From NCBI GenBank assembly GCA_017960475.1, contig JAGCZH010000018.1, positions 62,001 through 126,000 on the forward strand: DNA of 64,000 nucleotides, given 5' to 3'. Each line of letters starts with the position of its first letter. Position 1 is the stretch's first letter. Shown here in pieces: positions 52,957 through 62,383 of the stretch. A program made the translations under genes and the position numbers. The stretch is from Bacteroidales bacterium (GTDB taxonomy: Bacteria; Bacteroidota; Bacteroidia; Bacteroidales; P3). The notes under the pieces were generated by a model. It was not told the origin of the DNA. It worked only from the letters and a program-made list of their open reading frames with translations, and made no database searches.

Positions 52957-54558
52957 TTATGGTCTAACCAGCTCTTCACGGCACCTTTGCTTGCGTACGG
53001 CTCTTTTGACGGAGTCGATAATGCTGTTGACACCTTCGGCCGACAGTATGATGAATAGTGGTGTGAAGCAAAACAGGTATCTTGCCCGGCATTCGAATAA
53101 TGTGTGGAACAGCGTGGCGAAGGCAAGCGTAAGCATTATTATCTGTAGTGCCTGTCTCTTAGTCACCCCTCTTTTGCCGCAAGCCAGTATTGACAAGGCC
53201 GATGTTAGCAGCAATCCGAACCATATTGCTGTCTGTGTCGCTGCCCATTGTTTGTAATGTGTTCCCTCCAACATTCGGTTGTAATAGATATTGCGTGTGA
53301 GCCGCGCTAAGGGACCTTTATGCTCTGGAATCTCTTTGTAGAATGTGCCTTCATTGCCCCAATAGAATGTGCCATCGCTGTAGTTCATCACATTCTTTCG
53401 GCTCCATAGCGTCAAGGAGCCTTTGACACCCATCTCTTTATATCGGTGTGCTGTCTCTCTGAGCTGCGCTATCCGGCGTTCGTGTTTGTCGTCATAGCTG
53501 CGCGAGAAATCCAGATCGTCGTCGCTGTAGATACCTATGCTCTTTTGATTGGCACCGAGCATAAGATAGTGTGTCATCCCAAGTGATTTTGAGGAATTCA
53601 GATGTAGTGGTGATCCGATTGTGACAATGTGGACAAAGATCCATCCTCCCACTATACCTGTGGCTATTGCGACGCCAATGTTCACAACAGGACGCCGAAA
53701 ACGTAATATCTGCCGACGATATCTGACTGCGAAATATATGAGGATGGCTATCCCTATCAATGTTGTTTGTGGCTTGATGTAGTAGCCTGCCACCGACAAG
53801 AACGCGACTATTATCGCCCTGATGTTTTTCTTTTTTATTGGCGCTGCGGTAGATGTCCATAGTATTGCCACAAGAGCCATTAGACCCCACACGTCGCTAT
53901 AGGGTATTGACCACCATGGCGATGCCGCTATGAGAATATTGTAGAACAGAAACACCATGATTGCCGTCGCTCTCTTGTGGCTTATATGGATGGAGACTTG
54001 GAACAGCATGATTCCACATATCCAGCATCCTGCGCATTGTAGACAAAGGAGCGGAAACAGCGATATGTCGGCGCCCCACATTGTACCTGTGAGAAAAAAA
54101 ACAAGAGCAAACAGTCGAGTCAGGAAAACGTTGTTGGGATTATCCTGGAAATACCAGCCGTAGCCCTCGACAGACTCGCCTCGAGCCATAGCCTCTGCGG
54201 CACCGGTTATTTGCTGAACATCCCAATCGGTGTGGAAATAGAAACTGTGGATGATTATTATTTGAATGACAGCCAATGCGATACTGATGCACAGTAGTCT
54301 CCTCTTCCGCATTTGCTCGTTGCGACAAGAGGCGTTGACAAGTATCCATATCACGAGAGTCGCCACAACACCAATAACCATTAGCGGAATATGGAAACGA
54401 CCGTTCAACGGCAGGCTGTTATTCCATCCTGAGTTTTCGGGTAAATGTACGAAACAGACAATTGTGATGACAGTTGTCGCCACAAGAATCCAGAAACATT
54501 CAGGAATATGATTTTTCAGTTTAAAATTCATGGTTTTATAACGCCCTTGCTCTGACAT
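52957..54558 (-). CDS. Polytopic membrane protein, GT-C-like sugar transferase candidate
   Basis: This 533-aa protein has about eleven hydrophobic segments. An early periplasmic loop carries FHTDWDVQQITGAAEAMARGE and YGWYFQDNPNNVFLTRLF, the same plan as glycosyltransferases of the GT39/83 type that use polyprenyl-phosphate sugars. No definite family or product is known. A second ATG at 54531 (MNFKLKNH) is an equally good start. A short A-rich tract of AAAGATT units precedes it (54588-54610). Confidence 0.7.
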   Translation of the reverse strand: MSEQGRYKTMNFKLKNHIPECFWILVATTVITIVCFVHLPENSGWNNSLPLNGRFHIPLMVIGVVATLVIWILVNASCRNEQMRKRRLLCISIALAVIQIIIIHSFYFHTDWDVQQITGAAEAMARGESVEGYGWYFQDNPNNVFLTRLFALVFFLTGTMWGADISLFPLLCLQCAGCWICGIMLFQVSIHISHKRATAIMVFLFYNILIAASPWWSIPYSDVWGLMALVAILWTSTAAPIKKKNIRAIIVAFLSVAGYYIKPQTTLIGIAILIYFAVRYRRQILRFRRPVVNIGVAIATGIVGGWIFVHIVTIGSPLHLNSSKSLGMTHYLMLGANQKSIGIYSDDDLDFSRSYDDKHERRIAQLRETAHRYKEMGVKGSLTLWSRKNVMNYSDGTFYWGNEGTFYKEIPEHKGPLARLTRNIYYNRMLEGTHYKQWAATQTAIWFGLLLTSALSILACGKRGVTKRQALQIIMLTLAFATLFHTLFECRARYLFCFTPLFIILSAEGVNSIIDSVKRAVRKQRCREELVRP

Positions 54559-54720
54559 TATTGTGTGGATGACGTTGTTAGTAAAGTTTAAAGATTAAAG
54601 ATTAAAGATGTCTCCTGCTATGGAGTCAACAGTTTATTAACTAATATCGTTACAATTAATTTCATATTCATTAGATAATAATAAGCCTATGGTGGCGTTA
54701 CATATAAAAAATCTAGTGGT

Positions 54721-55293
54721 ATGGAAACGATAATGTACATACATGGTTATGGCTCAGACGGAAATGCCAAAAAAGGACAACTGTTGCGAAAAATGTTGCC
54801 TGACTATCATGTTGTGTCACCGACATTCGACTATGACAACCGCAGTCCGTGGCTCATACAGGAGCAGATTCGAGAAACCGTGGAGAAAGAGGATGTACAG
54901 ATGATAGTAGGAAGCAGTTTCGGTGGTTATCAGACTCTTTGTGCGACAAGTTTTTTCTCAGGGAAGGTCTGGGTTATCAATCCGGTTCATGATGTTGAGA
55001 ATGTCATCAGACGTATCATCCTGAAGGATGCGAAAAATGGTGAGAATGCGGAGAGGTTTCTTGCCGAATATTTGGATTTCAACAAGAGGGTTTTTGTGAG
55101 ACAGTCCCAATTGAATCAGTCTGCCTTATGGCCGGAAAAGACGGAGTTGAACTTCGCGTTGAGTACCGACGATGAGTTGCTCGGCGACCACAGGCCCCTG
55201 TTGGAGCTCTTCCCACGCCACAACCATGTGGTATGGAAAGACAATAGCGGTCATCGTTTCTTCAGATTCGAGGAACTCGATATATTAGGTTAG
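54721..55293 (+). CDS. YqiA/YcfP-type alpha/beta hydrolase
   Basis: This 190-aa small alpha/beta hydrolase has MYIHGYGSDGNAKKGQLL at the N-terminus. The nucleophile elbow GSSFGGYQTL places the serine at S66, and the late acid and base are STDDELLGD and NSGHRFF. This fits the UPF0227/YqiA esterase group. No signal peptide is present. The substrate is unknown. It is divergent from the upstream membrane-protein gene and convergent with the M3 peptidase gene, 25 nt apart. Confidence 0.85.
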   Translation: METIMYIHGYGSDGNAKKGQLLRKMLPDYHVVSPTFDYDNRSPWLIQEQIRETVEKEDVQMIVGSSFGGYQTLCATSFFSGKVWVINPVHDVENVIRRIILKDAKNGENAERFLAEYLDFNKRVFVRQSQLNQSALWPEKTELNFALSTDDELLGDHRPLLELFPRHNHVVWKDNSGHRFFRFEELDILG

Positions 55294-55318
55294 GCTGTGT
55301 ATGCTGTGTCGGAAAGAA

Positions 55319-57352
55319 CTATTCGACAAAACCACATCGTTTCAGCAGAGCGTCTTGGTCGGGGTCACGGTGCATAAAGTCGCGGAATAGGATTGAGGGA
55401 TGTATGCTGCCGCCACGTGACAGTATTGTCTCACGGAACGCTTTTGCTGTGTCTCTGTTGAAAATGCCGTCGGACTTGAATTTTGAGAATATGTCGGCGT
55501 CCAGTACTTCGGCCCATTTATATCCATAATAGCCGGCAGCATAGCCTCCACAGAAAATATGAGTGAATGATGTGCTGCTGCATGTCCCTGTCACCACAGG
55601 AAGCAGTTCAATCATGTGGGCATGTTCAAAATCTTCGGCTTTGACATCATCGGCCATAGGCTCTGTGAGGGTATGGTACCCCATATCGGTAAGTCCAAAG
55701 TTGAGTTGGCGCAGGCATAGCCATCCTGCCAAATATCTCTCGCTGGCACGTATCTTTTCGATATATTCGATTGGTATCGTTTCACCTGTTTGGTAGTGTT
55801 CGGCAAAAGTGTTGAGGAATTCAGGCTCATAACACCAGTTTTCCATTACCTGTGACGGCATTTCAACGAAGTCGTGACGAACATTGGTGCCGCTTACCGA
55901 CGGGTAGTGGACATCGGAGAGCATTCCATGCATGGCATGCCCCATTTCGTGCATAAACGTCTCTACCTCGTCGAAACTCAGAAGGGACGGCTTGTCGGCG
56001 GTGGGTTTGGTAAAGTTGCATACCACTTGAATCAAAGGCCGTTGCTCGTTGCCGTCAACATTATGTTGCCCTCTGAATTCTGTCATCCATGCTCCGCTGC
56101 GTTTGTTGGCCCGAGGGTGCATGTCGAGGTAAAGACTTCCCATATAGCGACCTTTGTCGGTGACATCAAACACTCGCACATCTTCGTGGTAGACTTGAAT
56201 GTCTGGATTAGGTGTGAAGGTTATGCCATATAGTTTATTGTATAGGCTAAAGATACCCTCTCTGACTTTCTCAAGTTGAAAATAGGGTCTCAGCAACTCG
56301 CTGTCGAAATCGTATCGCTCTTTCTTGAGTTTCTCGCTCCAGTATGAAAAATCCCAGTTCTGCAGCTCGTAGTCGGCTCCTTGTTTTTTGGCGAACTCCT
56401 GTATTTCCGCAAGGTCTTTTCTGGCATAAGGCAGCGATGCTTTCAAGAGTTTGTCAAGGAAATTGTTGACGGTTATTTCGTCGCCAGCCATAGTCCTTGA
56501 CAGTGACAATGAGGCGTAGTCGTCATAGCCCAACAGGTGCGCTTTCTCAAGTCGCAAATCGACGATTTTTTTTATTATTGTATTGTTGTTATTTCTGTTG
56601 CTGTTGTTGCCACGACTGTTGTATGCTTTCCACATCTTTTCTCGTAGGGTGCGGTTGTCGGCAAAGGCAAGGAAAGGGCGGTAGGAGGGTGCGTGGAGTG
56701 TGAACAGCCATCCGTCCATATTCCTTTTCACCGCTTCGTCGTGGGCTGTGGCTATGGCGTCGTTGGTGAGTCCCGAAAGGTCGGAAGGGTCTGTGATGTG
56801 GAGCGTGAAATCGTTGGTGTCGGCAAGGACGTTCTGGTTGAATTGCTCGGACAGTGTGGCAAGTTCCTCAACGATGGTGGCGAAACGTTCCTTTTTTTCG
56901 GGGGCGAGGTTGATGCCTCCGCGAATGAAGTGCTGATAATATTTTTCTAGAACCTCGGCTTGTTCAGAGTCAAGATTGAGGGTTGTTTGTTCGTCGTATA
57001 TTGTTTTGACACGCAGGAATAGTTTCTCATTCATCCACAGCTTGTTCTCGAAGCGTGTGAGTTCAGGAAGCATATCCAGGACTGTTTGCTGTATGGTGTC
57101 GTCGGTACAGCATTCGTTGAGATTCATTAGAAGGGCTTCTATTGTTTCGAGTCTTTCTGATGAAAACTCCAATGCTGCTATGGTATTGGAGAAAGATGGT
57201 GAGTCTTTTTGTGAGGCTATTTTGTCGATGTTTTCCTCTGCCTCTTTTATTGCAAGGCGCAGAGCGGGAGCATATAGGTTGGTGGTAATTAGACTGAATG
57301 GTGGAGTGGAGTGAGGAGTGCTCCATTTAGACATCAGGATGTTGGTCTCCAT
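55319..57352 (-). CDS. M3-family oligopeptidase (Dcp type)
   Basis: This 677-aa metallopeptidase of the M3A family carries the zinc motif HEMGHAMHG at residues 468-476, embedded in SFDEVETFMHEMGHAMHG. It cleaves short peptides. No signal peptide is seen, so it is cytoplasmic. The length matches bacterial Dcp/OpdA. One feature is odd: an asparagine-rich run at residues 248-257 (GNNSNRNNNN) lies in a normally helical stretch. It would fit peptide recycling with the other peptidases here. Confidence 0.95.
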   Translation of the reverse strand: METNILMSKWSTPHSTPPFSLITTNLYAPALRLAIKEAEENIDKIASQKDSPSFSNTIAALEFSSERLETIEALLMNLNECCTDDTIQQTVLDMLPELTRFENKLWMNEKLFLRVKTIYDEQTTLNLDSEQAEVLEKYYQHFIRGGINLAPEKKERFATIVEELATLSEQFNQNVLADTNDFTLHITDPSDLSGLTNDAIATAHDEAVKRNMDGWLFTLHAPSYRPFLAFADNRTLREKMWKAYNSRGNNSNRNNNNTIIKKIVDLRLEKAHLLGYDDYASLSLSRTMAGDEITVNNFLDKLLKASLPYARKDLAEIQEFAKKQGADYELQNWDFSYWSEKLKKERYDFDSELLRPYFQLEKVREGIFSLYNKLYGITFTPNPDIQVYHEDVRVFDVTDKGRYMGSLYLDMHPRANKRSGAWMTEFRGQHNVDGNEQRPLIQVVCNFTKPTADKPSLLSFDEVETFMHEMGHAMHGMLSDVHYPSVSGTNVRHDFVEMPSQVMENWCYEPEFLNTFAEHYQTGETIPIEYIEKIRASERYLAGWLCLRQLNFGLTDMGYHTLTEPMADDVKAEDFEHAHMIELLPVVTGTCSSTSFTHIFCGGYAAGYYGYKWAEVLDADIFSKFKSDGIFNRDTAKAFRETILSRGGSIHPSILFRDFMHRDPDQDALLKRCGFVE

Positions 57353-57437
57353 TTTTTTTGTTTTTTATTGCAATAATAAAAGATATTGTACGTTAGAGGT
57401 ACATAAATAACGAAAAATAATTTTAAATGTTTTTAAA

Positions 57438-58316
57438 ATGAAAAAGTTTTTTCTGATGTTATTGGCCGCCGCGCCCTTGTTCTTTGTCTCTTGCAAAGGT
57501 GAGGATCCCGAAAAGGCGGCAGCCTTGCAGAAGGCCGACTCATTGCAGGCTATCATTGATTCGAAGGATACTGAGATTGACGCTCTTTTCGAGGTTCTCA
57601 ATGAGATTGAATCCAATCTTTCCGAGATCTCATCGCGTTACAGTCAGGTAAATGCCATCAAGCAGAAAAATCCCGAGGTCAACTCACGTGTCAAAGGTCA
57701 GATTACCGACCAGTTGGCTGTTATTGAGGGTATGCTGGCAAAGAATAAGGAGAAAATCGCCGCCCTCAATGCCAAAGTAGCCGCTATGGGTCAAGAGAAC
57801 ACCAAGTTACAGGAGTTTATCGAGGGCCTAAACAAGCGTATGGCTGACCAGGAACAGCAAATCAGCGATCTTATGGATGAGCTTACAATAAGCAAAGCCA
57901 CTATTCAGAAGCTCTCCGAGAATGTGGATGAGTTGACCCAGTCGAATCAGGAAAAAGACGAGTATATCGCCTATCAGACCGCTGAGGCCAACAAGGCATA
58001 TTATATTGTTGGCTCGTATAAAGAGCTCAAAGACTTGGGTATTGTAAACAAGTCTGGTGGTTTTATCGGTATTGGCAAGAAGCAGAACACCGCAACCAAT
58101 ATGGATGTCTCTCGTTTCCGCAAGATCGACCGTACTCAGGTCACCACAATCACTATCAATCAGCGCAAAGCGCAGGTTATTTCCAAACATCCTGAAGGTT
58201 CCTATGAGCTTATTATGGACGAGGCTGACAGCAAGACGGTGGCATATCTCCGCATTCTTGATGTCAACGCATTCTGGAGGTTTACCGACTATCTGGTCGT
58301 TTCGACTTCCAAATAG
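57438..58316 (+). CDS. Coiled-coil lipoprotein of unknown function
   Basis: This 292-aa protein has a lipoprotein signal with cysteine 19 (MKKFFLMLLAAAPLFFVSC). A long coiled coil of about residues 28-180 follows (ALQKADSLQAIIDSKDTEID, NKRMADQEQQISDLMDEL). The compact C-terminal domain contains AYYIVGSYKELKDLGIVNKSGGFIGIG and ends in a hydrophobic DVNAFWRFTDYLVVSTSK. Similar lipoproteins occur in Bacteroidota, with unknown function. Outer-membrane attachment facing the periplasm is likely. Its transcript ends at a perfect palindromic terminator. Confidence 0.85.
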   Translation: MKKFFLMLLAAAPLFFVSCKGEDPEKAAALQKADSLQAIIDSKDTEIDALFEVLNEIESNLSEISSRYSQVNAIKQKNPEVNSRVKGQITDQLAVIEGMLAKNKEKIAALNAKVAAMGQENTKLQEFIEGLNKRMADQEQQISDLMDELTISKATIQKLSENVDELTQSNQEKDEYIAYQTAEANKAYYIVGSYKELKDLGIVNKSGGFIGIGKKQNTATNMDVSRFRKIDRTQVTTITINQRKAQVISKHPEGSYELIMDEADSKTVAYLRILDVNAFWRFTDYLVVSTSK

Positions 58317-58335
58317 TAACCCATAACAATAATGT

Positions 58336-58371
58336 TAAGAGGCGGCTATGATTAATCATAGCCGCCTCTTA
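58336..58371. terminator. Perfect palindromic bidirectional terminator
   Basis: An 18-bp perfect inverted repeat with arms from TAAGAGGCGGCTATGATT. It stands between the convergent lipoprotein and trpS genes, and T-rich sequence follows on the plus strand. Confidence 0.9.
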
Positions 58372-58400
58372 TTGTTTCTGGATATGTGTGTTGAGCAATA

Positions 58401-59399
58401 TCAGCGACCGAATCCTACGGCGCGACGGACAAGGTCGTATTTGCGGCTGGCAATTTCGGTGGCGCGGTCACGGCCATGGTTAAGGACTTCGTCGACGTAG
58501 TCGCTCTGCGCCAGTCTCGCATATTCGGCTTGAATTGGACGTATGGTCTCATATACAACCTCTAACACCTCCTTCTTGAAGTCGCCATAGCGAGTCATGC
58601 CTGTGAAATGGTCTATGGCTTCCTGGAGCGGTGTGCCCGACAGGGCAGAGTAGAGGGTGATGAGGTTCGATATGCCAGGCTTGTGTTCTTCGTCGAAAGC
58701 GACAAGACCATCGTTGTCGGTCACGGCGCGGTTAATTTTCTTTTTTATATCGTTCTCGCTGTCGAGAAGGAAAATGATACCCGAAGGGTCTTCTGCCGAC
58801 TTGCTCATTTTCTTTGTGGGGTCTTGCAAGTCTTTGATTTTGGCGCCGACTTTAGGGATTATGGGTTCGGGGACCACGAAAAGGTCACCGTAACGGTTGT
58901 TCATACGTATTGCTATATCGCGGGCAAGTTCCACATGTTGTTTCTGGTCAATACCCACGGGTACCACATTGCTGTCGTACAGTATTATATCGGCGGCCAT
59001 AAGCACGGGGTATGTGAACAGTCCGCAACCCACGTTGGTCTGTTTCTCGCTTTTGGCTTTGAACTGAGTCATGCGGCTAAGTTCGCCCATATAGGTGTGG
59101 CATTCCAGTATCCATGCTAACTGGTTGGTGGCTGGTATTTCCGACTGGATGTAGAAGGTGCAGTTCTCGGGATCCAGGCCGCAGGCAAGATAGAGGTTGG
59201 CAAAGCGACGAATACGTTCCTGAATCATTTTAGGGTCGCTTTGCGGCACGGTGATGGTGTGCATGTCGGGAATAAACAGAAATGAGTCGTACTCCTTCTG
59301 GTATTCAAGGAACTGGCGAATGCCGCCGCAATAGTTGCCGATGGTCAGTTCTCCACTAGGCTGTAGGCCGGAGAGCAGTCTTTTTTTTGTGTCTCCCAT
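58401..59399 (-). CDS. trpS: Tryptophanyl-tRNA synthetase
   Basis: This 332-aa class I enzyme charges tRNA-Trp. The HIGH-like motif PSGELTIGN is at residues 14-22 and the KMSKS motif is in DPTKKMSKSAED (about residue 200). The block PVLMAADIILYDSNVVPVGIDQKQH is typical of the family. The length is normal. It is cytosolic. A leader tract rich in AAAGGT/TTAAAGG (59417-59472) lies upstream. Confidence 0.98.
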   Translation of the reverse strand: MGDTKKRLLSGLQPSGELTIGNYCGGIRQFLEYQKEYDSFLFIPDMHTITVPQSDPKMIQERIRRFANLYLACGLDPENCTFYIQSEIPATNQLAWILECHTYMGELSRMTQFKAKSEKQTNVGCGLFTYPVLMAADIILYDSNVVPVGIDQKQHVELARDIAIRMNNRYGDLFVVPEPIIPKVGAKIKDLQDPTKKMSKSAEDPSGIIFLLDSENDIKKKINRAVTDNDGLVAFDEEHKPGISNLITLYSALSGTPLQEAIDHFTGMTRYGDFKKEVLEVVYETIRPIQAEYARLAQSDYVDEVLNHGRDRATEIASRKYDLVRRAVGFGR

Positions 59400-59504
59400 G
59401 GGAATATGAGATTGTATTAGGTTTAAAGGGATGAAAGGGTTATAATGGTTTAAAAGGATAGAAAGGTTACAATGCTGAATTGTTGTGACTAATTAATAGA
59501 ATAT

Positions 59505-59541
59505 TAAAAAAAGCACTTCAACTTTTGTGTTGGAAGTGCTT
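59505..59541 (-). terminator. Intrinsic terminator after tRNA-His
   Basis: On the minus strand the inverted repeat AAGCACTTCcAAC / GTTGAAGTGCTT with a short loop is followed by a T run. It lies 7 nt after the tRNA. Confidence 0.85.
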
Positions 59542-59547
59542 CCCGAG

Positions 59548-59622
59548 GGTGGGAGGTGGGGCTCGAACCCACGACCTCCAGATCCACAATCTGGCGCTCT
59601 AACCAGCTGAACTACGCCCACC
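59548..59622 (-). tRNA. tRNA-His (GTG)
   Basis: The minus strand folds as a cloverleaf with a G-1 to C73 pair as in tRNA-His. The anticodon stem is CCAGA/TCTGG with loop TTGTGGA, anticodon GTG. The T arm contains GGTTCGAGCC. CCA is not encoded. A perfect promoter lies just upstream and a terminator just downstream, so it is an independent unit. Confidence 0.97.
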
Positions 59623-59643
59623 ATGTATCTTTGAAAAGATTTG

Positions 59644-59674
59644 CAAAAGTACTGCTTTTTTCCGAACTGGCAAA
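59644..59674 (-). promoter_or_regulatory. Bacteroidota-type promoter of tRNA-His
   Basis: On the minus strand a TTTTG box (59671-59674 core) and TACTTTTG (59644-59651) are separated by exactly 19 nt. The tRNA starts 22 nt downstream. Confidence 0.85.
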
Positions 59675-59781
59675 ATAAATTTTTATTATATAGGATAATA
59701 TGTTGAAAGTCTGTGTTAAATAGTTTGTCTGTCAGTAGTCGGTATTGGCAAGAAGAGATGGTTTATTTGTCTTGTTTCTAT

Positions 59782-60327
59782 TTATTCGGACAGTTCAGCG
59801 GCGATAGGAATATCGTTGCCGTTTTCGTTGGGGTAAGGTTTGTTTTGATGAGCAGTGTGAAGAGTAATAATGTTTTTGTTGAGCAGCAGTTCGACTTTTT
59901 TCATTGTATGGTCGAAGAGTCTATGTGTCAGCTGGCATTCCCAAACCACTATAACCTGCCAGCCGTTTTCTTTAAGGATGTTATAGTTGCGACTGTCGCG
60001 CTCTTGGTTGCGACGTATTTTAGAAATCCAGAAATCCTTGTTGGATTGAGGTATTCTGCAGCATGAAGAGTTTGTGATGTCGTAATTGTCTTTCTCAGTG
60101 TTCCATACTATGTTGTGTCCATGCCAAAAGCATCCGTTTACGAATATTGCTGTGCGATATGATCTTAGAACGATGTCGGGTTTTCCAGGAATGCTTTTTA
60201 CATTAAGACGATATCTGTATCCGTTTTTCCACAGCCAGCGACGCACTTTCAACTCAGGCTTGGTGTTTTTGCCGCGGATGTGCGACATACAATTATGCCG
60301 TTGCTCTATTGTCATTGTGTCGGTCAT
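59782..60327 (-). CDS. vsr: Very short patch repair (Vsr) endonuclease
   Basis: This 181-aa nuclease nicks DNA 5' of a T:G mismatch created by deamination of 5-methylcytosine. Recognisable blocks are MSHIRGKNTKPELKVRRWLW, the active-site PGKPDIVL, AIFVNGCFWHGH and VIVVWECQL. It is about 40 residues longer than typical Vsr, through a C-terminal tail with no clear motif. Vsr genes normally sit beside a cytosine-5 methyltransferase, and none is found in the window. It is A/T-richer than most neighbours, so lateral transfer is plausible. Confidence 0.93.
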   Translation of the reverse strand: MTDTMTIEQRHNCMSHIRGKNTKPELKVRRWLWKNGYRYRLNVKSIPGKPDIVLRSYRTAIFVNGCFWHGHNIVWNTEKDNYDITNSSCCRIPQSNKDFWISKIRRNQERDSRNYNILKENGWQVIVVWECQLTHRLFDHTMKKVELLLNKNIITLHTAHQNKPYPNENGNDIPIAAELSE

Positions 60328-60433
60328 GTTGATGTTGTTTTAGCTGTGGCCAGTATTTATGTATTTCTTATTATTCGTACAGTCGGGTTAAATTGTTTCA
60401 GTTTTGTTCAGAGTGGTGATATGTATTAATTAA

Positions 60434-60473
60434 AAAAGAGAAGAGGGTGGATTTTGATTCTCGCACCCTCTTC
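60434..60473 (-). terminator. Intrinsic terminator of the fibronectin-domain T9SS cargo gene
   Basis: A 10-bp stem (GAAGAGGGTG / CACCCTCTTC) with a 14-nt loop. On the minus strand it is followed by a TCTTTTTT run. It lies 50 nt after the stop of the upstream gene. Confidence 0.85.
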
Positions 60474-60522
60474 TTTGTGTTTTTTGTGGAAGATAGTAGG
60501 ATAATCCTATAGTGATGGGGAA

Positions 60523-61965
60523 TTAATTAATCACTAATTTTTTTTGAGTCACACCTCTTACGGTGTTGATTACCGCTATATATGTTCCTTTGGGCAACGT
60601 GGATATATCCAAGATTGAAGACAGAGCGTCGATCTTTTTGGAAAACAATAAATCACCCTTCATGTTGTAAAGGAACACCTTTTCGATACGGAATGATGAT
60701 GTGACCAGGACCACTCCATGTGAGGGATTGGGATTTAGACTGGTGAAAAGATCTACATTGTCGTGATAAACAATGCTGTTATGAGATGAGGTGTCACTCT
60801 GGAATTTGAAGCGGATGCTGTCGCTCCAGTCGCTCACATTACCAGAATCGCACAATGTGCGAACCCACGCAACGTACCACATAGATGTGTCGAGATTCTC
60901 CAGTGTGCAGAAAGGTGTTGAGTGAAAAGAGATGTCGCCATCATCAGGGTCAGAGCCTTCGCTACCCAACGAAACTTCATAACCATTAGACATGACGTCG
61001 CTCCATACCAATGACATGGATCCATCGTTGAAATAGTTCACTCTTAGACCATTGGGAGCGGGGCAGAAAGAAGAATTCGAGGAGTCTGTTGGAGTGTGGG
61101 TATAATGTCCAGTGTCGATAATGGGGAAAATGTTGAAGAACATGAGACATTCCGGAACATATCGCCATGAGTTTTCCAGTGCGGCATCTTCGACAGAGTC
61201 GTTTGATAAGGTTCTGCTTTTGAAGTATGTGTGTTCGGGGATACCAATGTTGCGAATCAATAAAGCGGCGTTCGCCCTTGACATGAAGTATGCTGTGGGA
61301 CGATAATAATGGTTTTCAGTGTACCGGTAAACAGGTTTCCCATACTCATCATATCGAACTAAAACCGAGTCGGGAACTTTGAAATTGTTATAATTTGTGC
61401 CCGATACATAGAAAGAGTCAATTACGGTCACTGCGCTGTCAAAATATACTTCATAAAGATTGGCAAATATTTCCTCGTAGTCATGTGTTATTGGAGGACC
61501 AGCGATCACATAGTCGTCATAGGCGACACAGAATATCTTGCTCGGGGAGTTTATGTCGTATGTTTTCTCTGCCAATTTAATCATGTTGTAGCCGTCGGTT
61601 TGGTAGATGCGTAAATATTCATCTCTGCGGTGGTCCAACGAGGTGTCGACGAAGGGTCGCTGAGGGTCATACAAGGCTGGTATAATATATACAGGTGCAG
61701 CGATACCGATGATTTTAAGAGTTGTGTCGGTGAAGCAATATCGTGCGATTTCAGATAGGTCGGGTCCTATTAATTGTCTGCGGAAAGTGTTATATTCCAA
61801 TCCGGGGCAAACACAAGGAGTGTGAAAGCACCAATAGTCCCACCAATCATTACCCCCATAGTAATATCTAGGGTCACGTTGTCCTGCATGAAGCGTGTCT
61901 AGACTTTGCGCCTTCGATGCAAAGAAAGCCATGAGGAACAGGGAAATAAATATTATTTTTTTCAT
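60523..61965 (-). CDS. Surface protein with fibronectin-like and type A T9SS sorting domains
   Basis: This protein of about 480 aa starts at the second of two close ATGs, because AAAGGA then sits at good distance and the N-terminus becomes the signal peptide MKKIIFISLFLMAFFASKAQ. Residues 20-300 form a large domain with no recognised family. Residues about 320-410 look like a fibronectin type III domain (GLRVNYFNDGSMSLVWSDV, WYVAWVRTLCDSGNVSDWSD). The last 75 or so residues (FTSLNPNPSHGVVLVTSSF ... VRGVTQKKLVIN) are a type A sorting domain. Export via SprA and surface attachment are inferred. The ligand is unknown. Confidence 0.85.
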   Translation of the reverse strand: MKKIIFISLFLMAFFASKAQSLDTLHAGQRDPRYYYGGNDWWDYWCFHTPCVCPGLEYNTFRRQLIGPDLSEIARYCFTDTTLKIIGIAAPVYIIPALYDPQRPFVDTSLDHRRDEYLRIYQTDGYNMIKLAEKTYDINSPSKIFCVAYDDYVIAGPPITHDYEEIFANLYEVYFDSAVTVIDSFYVSGTNYNNFKVPDSVLVRYDEYGKPVYRYTENHYYRPTAYFMSRANAALLIRNIGIPEHTYFKSRTLSNDSVEDAALENSWRYVPECLMFFNIFPIIDTGHYTHTPTDSSNSSFCPAPNGLRVNYFNDGSMSLVWSDVMSNGYEVSLGSEGSDPDDGDISFHSTPFCTLENLDTSMWYVAWVRTLCDSGNVSDWSDSIRFKFQSDTSSHNSIVYHDNVDLFTSLNPNPSHGVVLVTSSFRIEKVFLYNMKGDLLFSKKIDALSSILDISTLPKGTYIAVINTVRGVTQKKLVIN

Positions 61966-62105
61966 GGTCATGTCCTTTCTTGTTGATTCTCTAGATATTT
62001 TTCGGATAAGATAAAGCCAGCACAACCATTCCGTTGTTTTATAAGTATTTAAAAATCAATATTATAATCTCGATTTTTTTTTTATAAAAAACTCTTCTCT
62101 TTTTG

Positions 62106-62133
62106 CAAATATACTATTATTTTTTTTATCAAA
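62106..62133 (-). promoter_or_regulatory. Possible promoter of the fibronectin-domain protein gene
   Basis: On the minus strand TATATTTG matches TAnnTTTG. A TTTG-like box occurs 16 nt upstream instead of 19. It would give a leader of about 140 nt. The region 62026-62383 is otherwise strongly A/T-rich and holds no gene that I can see. Confidence 0.35.
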
Positions 62134-62167
62134 AAAACGCATAATCTAGTTTTATATCTATATAGAC

Positions 62168-62186
62168 GCAAAAAAGGCTTTTTTGC
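62168..62186 (-). terminator. Possible terminator downstream of tRNA-Arg
   Basis: GCAAAAAA-GGC-TTTTTTGC forms an 8-bp stem with a 3-nt loop. It lies about 290 nt after tRNA-Arg on the same strand. The stem is A/T-rich, so its strength is uncertain. Confidence 0.4.
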
Positions 62187-62383
62187 TGCATTAAAAATGA
62201 AAAATAAATCATTTTTTTCAATACTTAATACCTAATAATTGTTTTTCTCGCTGAATATGAGTGCGATGTAAAATAAAAAAAACATTTACATTTTAAGTGC
62301 TGTGATGGCAAGTTGTTTTTATGCTGCTGCTGACGATTATTACCATCCATAAGGCAGTTAGAACAAGTTGATCGTCATGTTAT

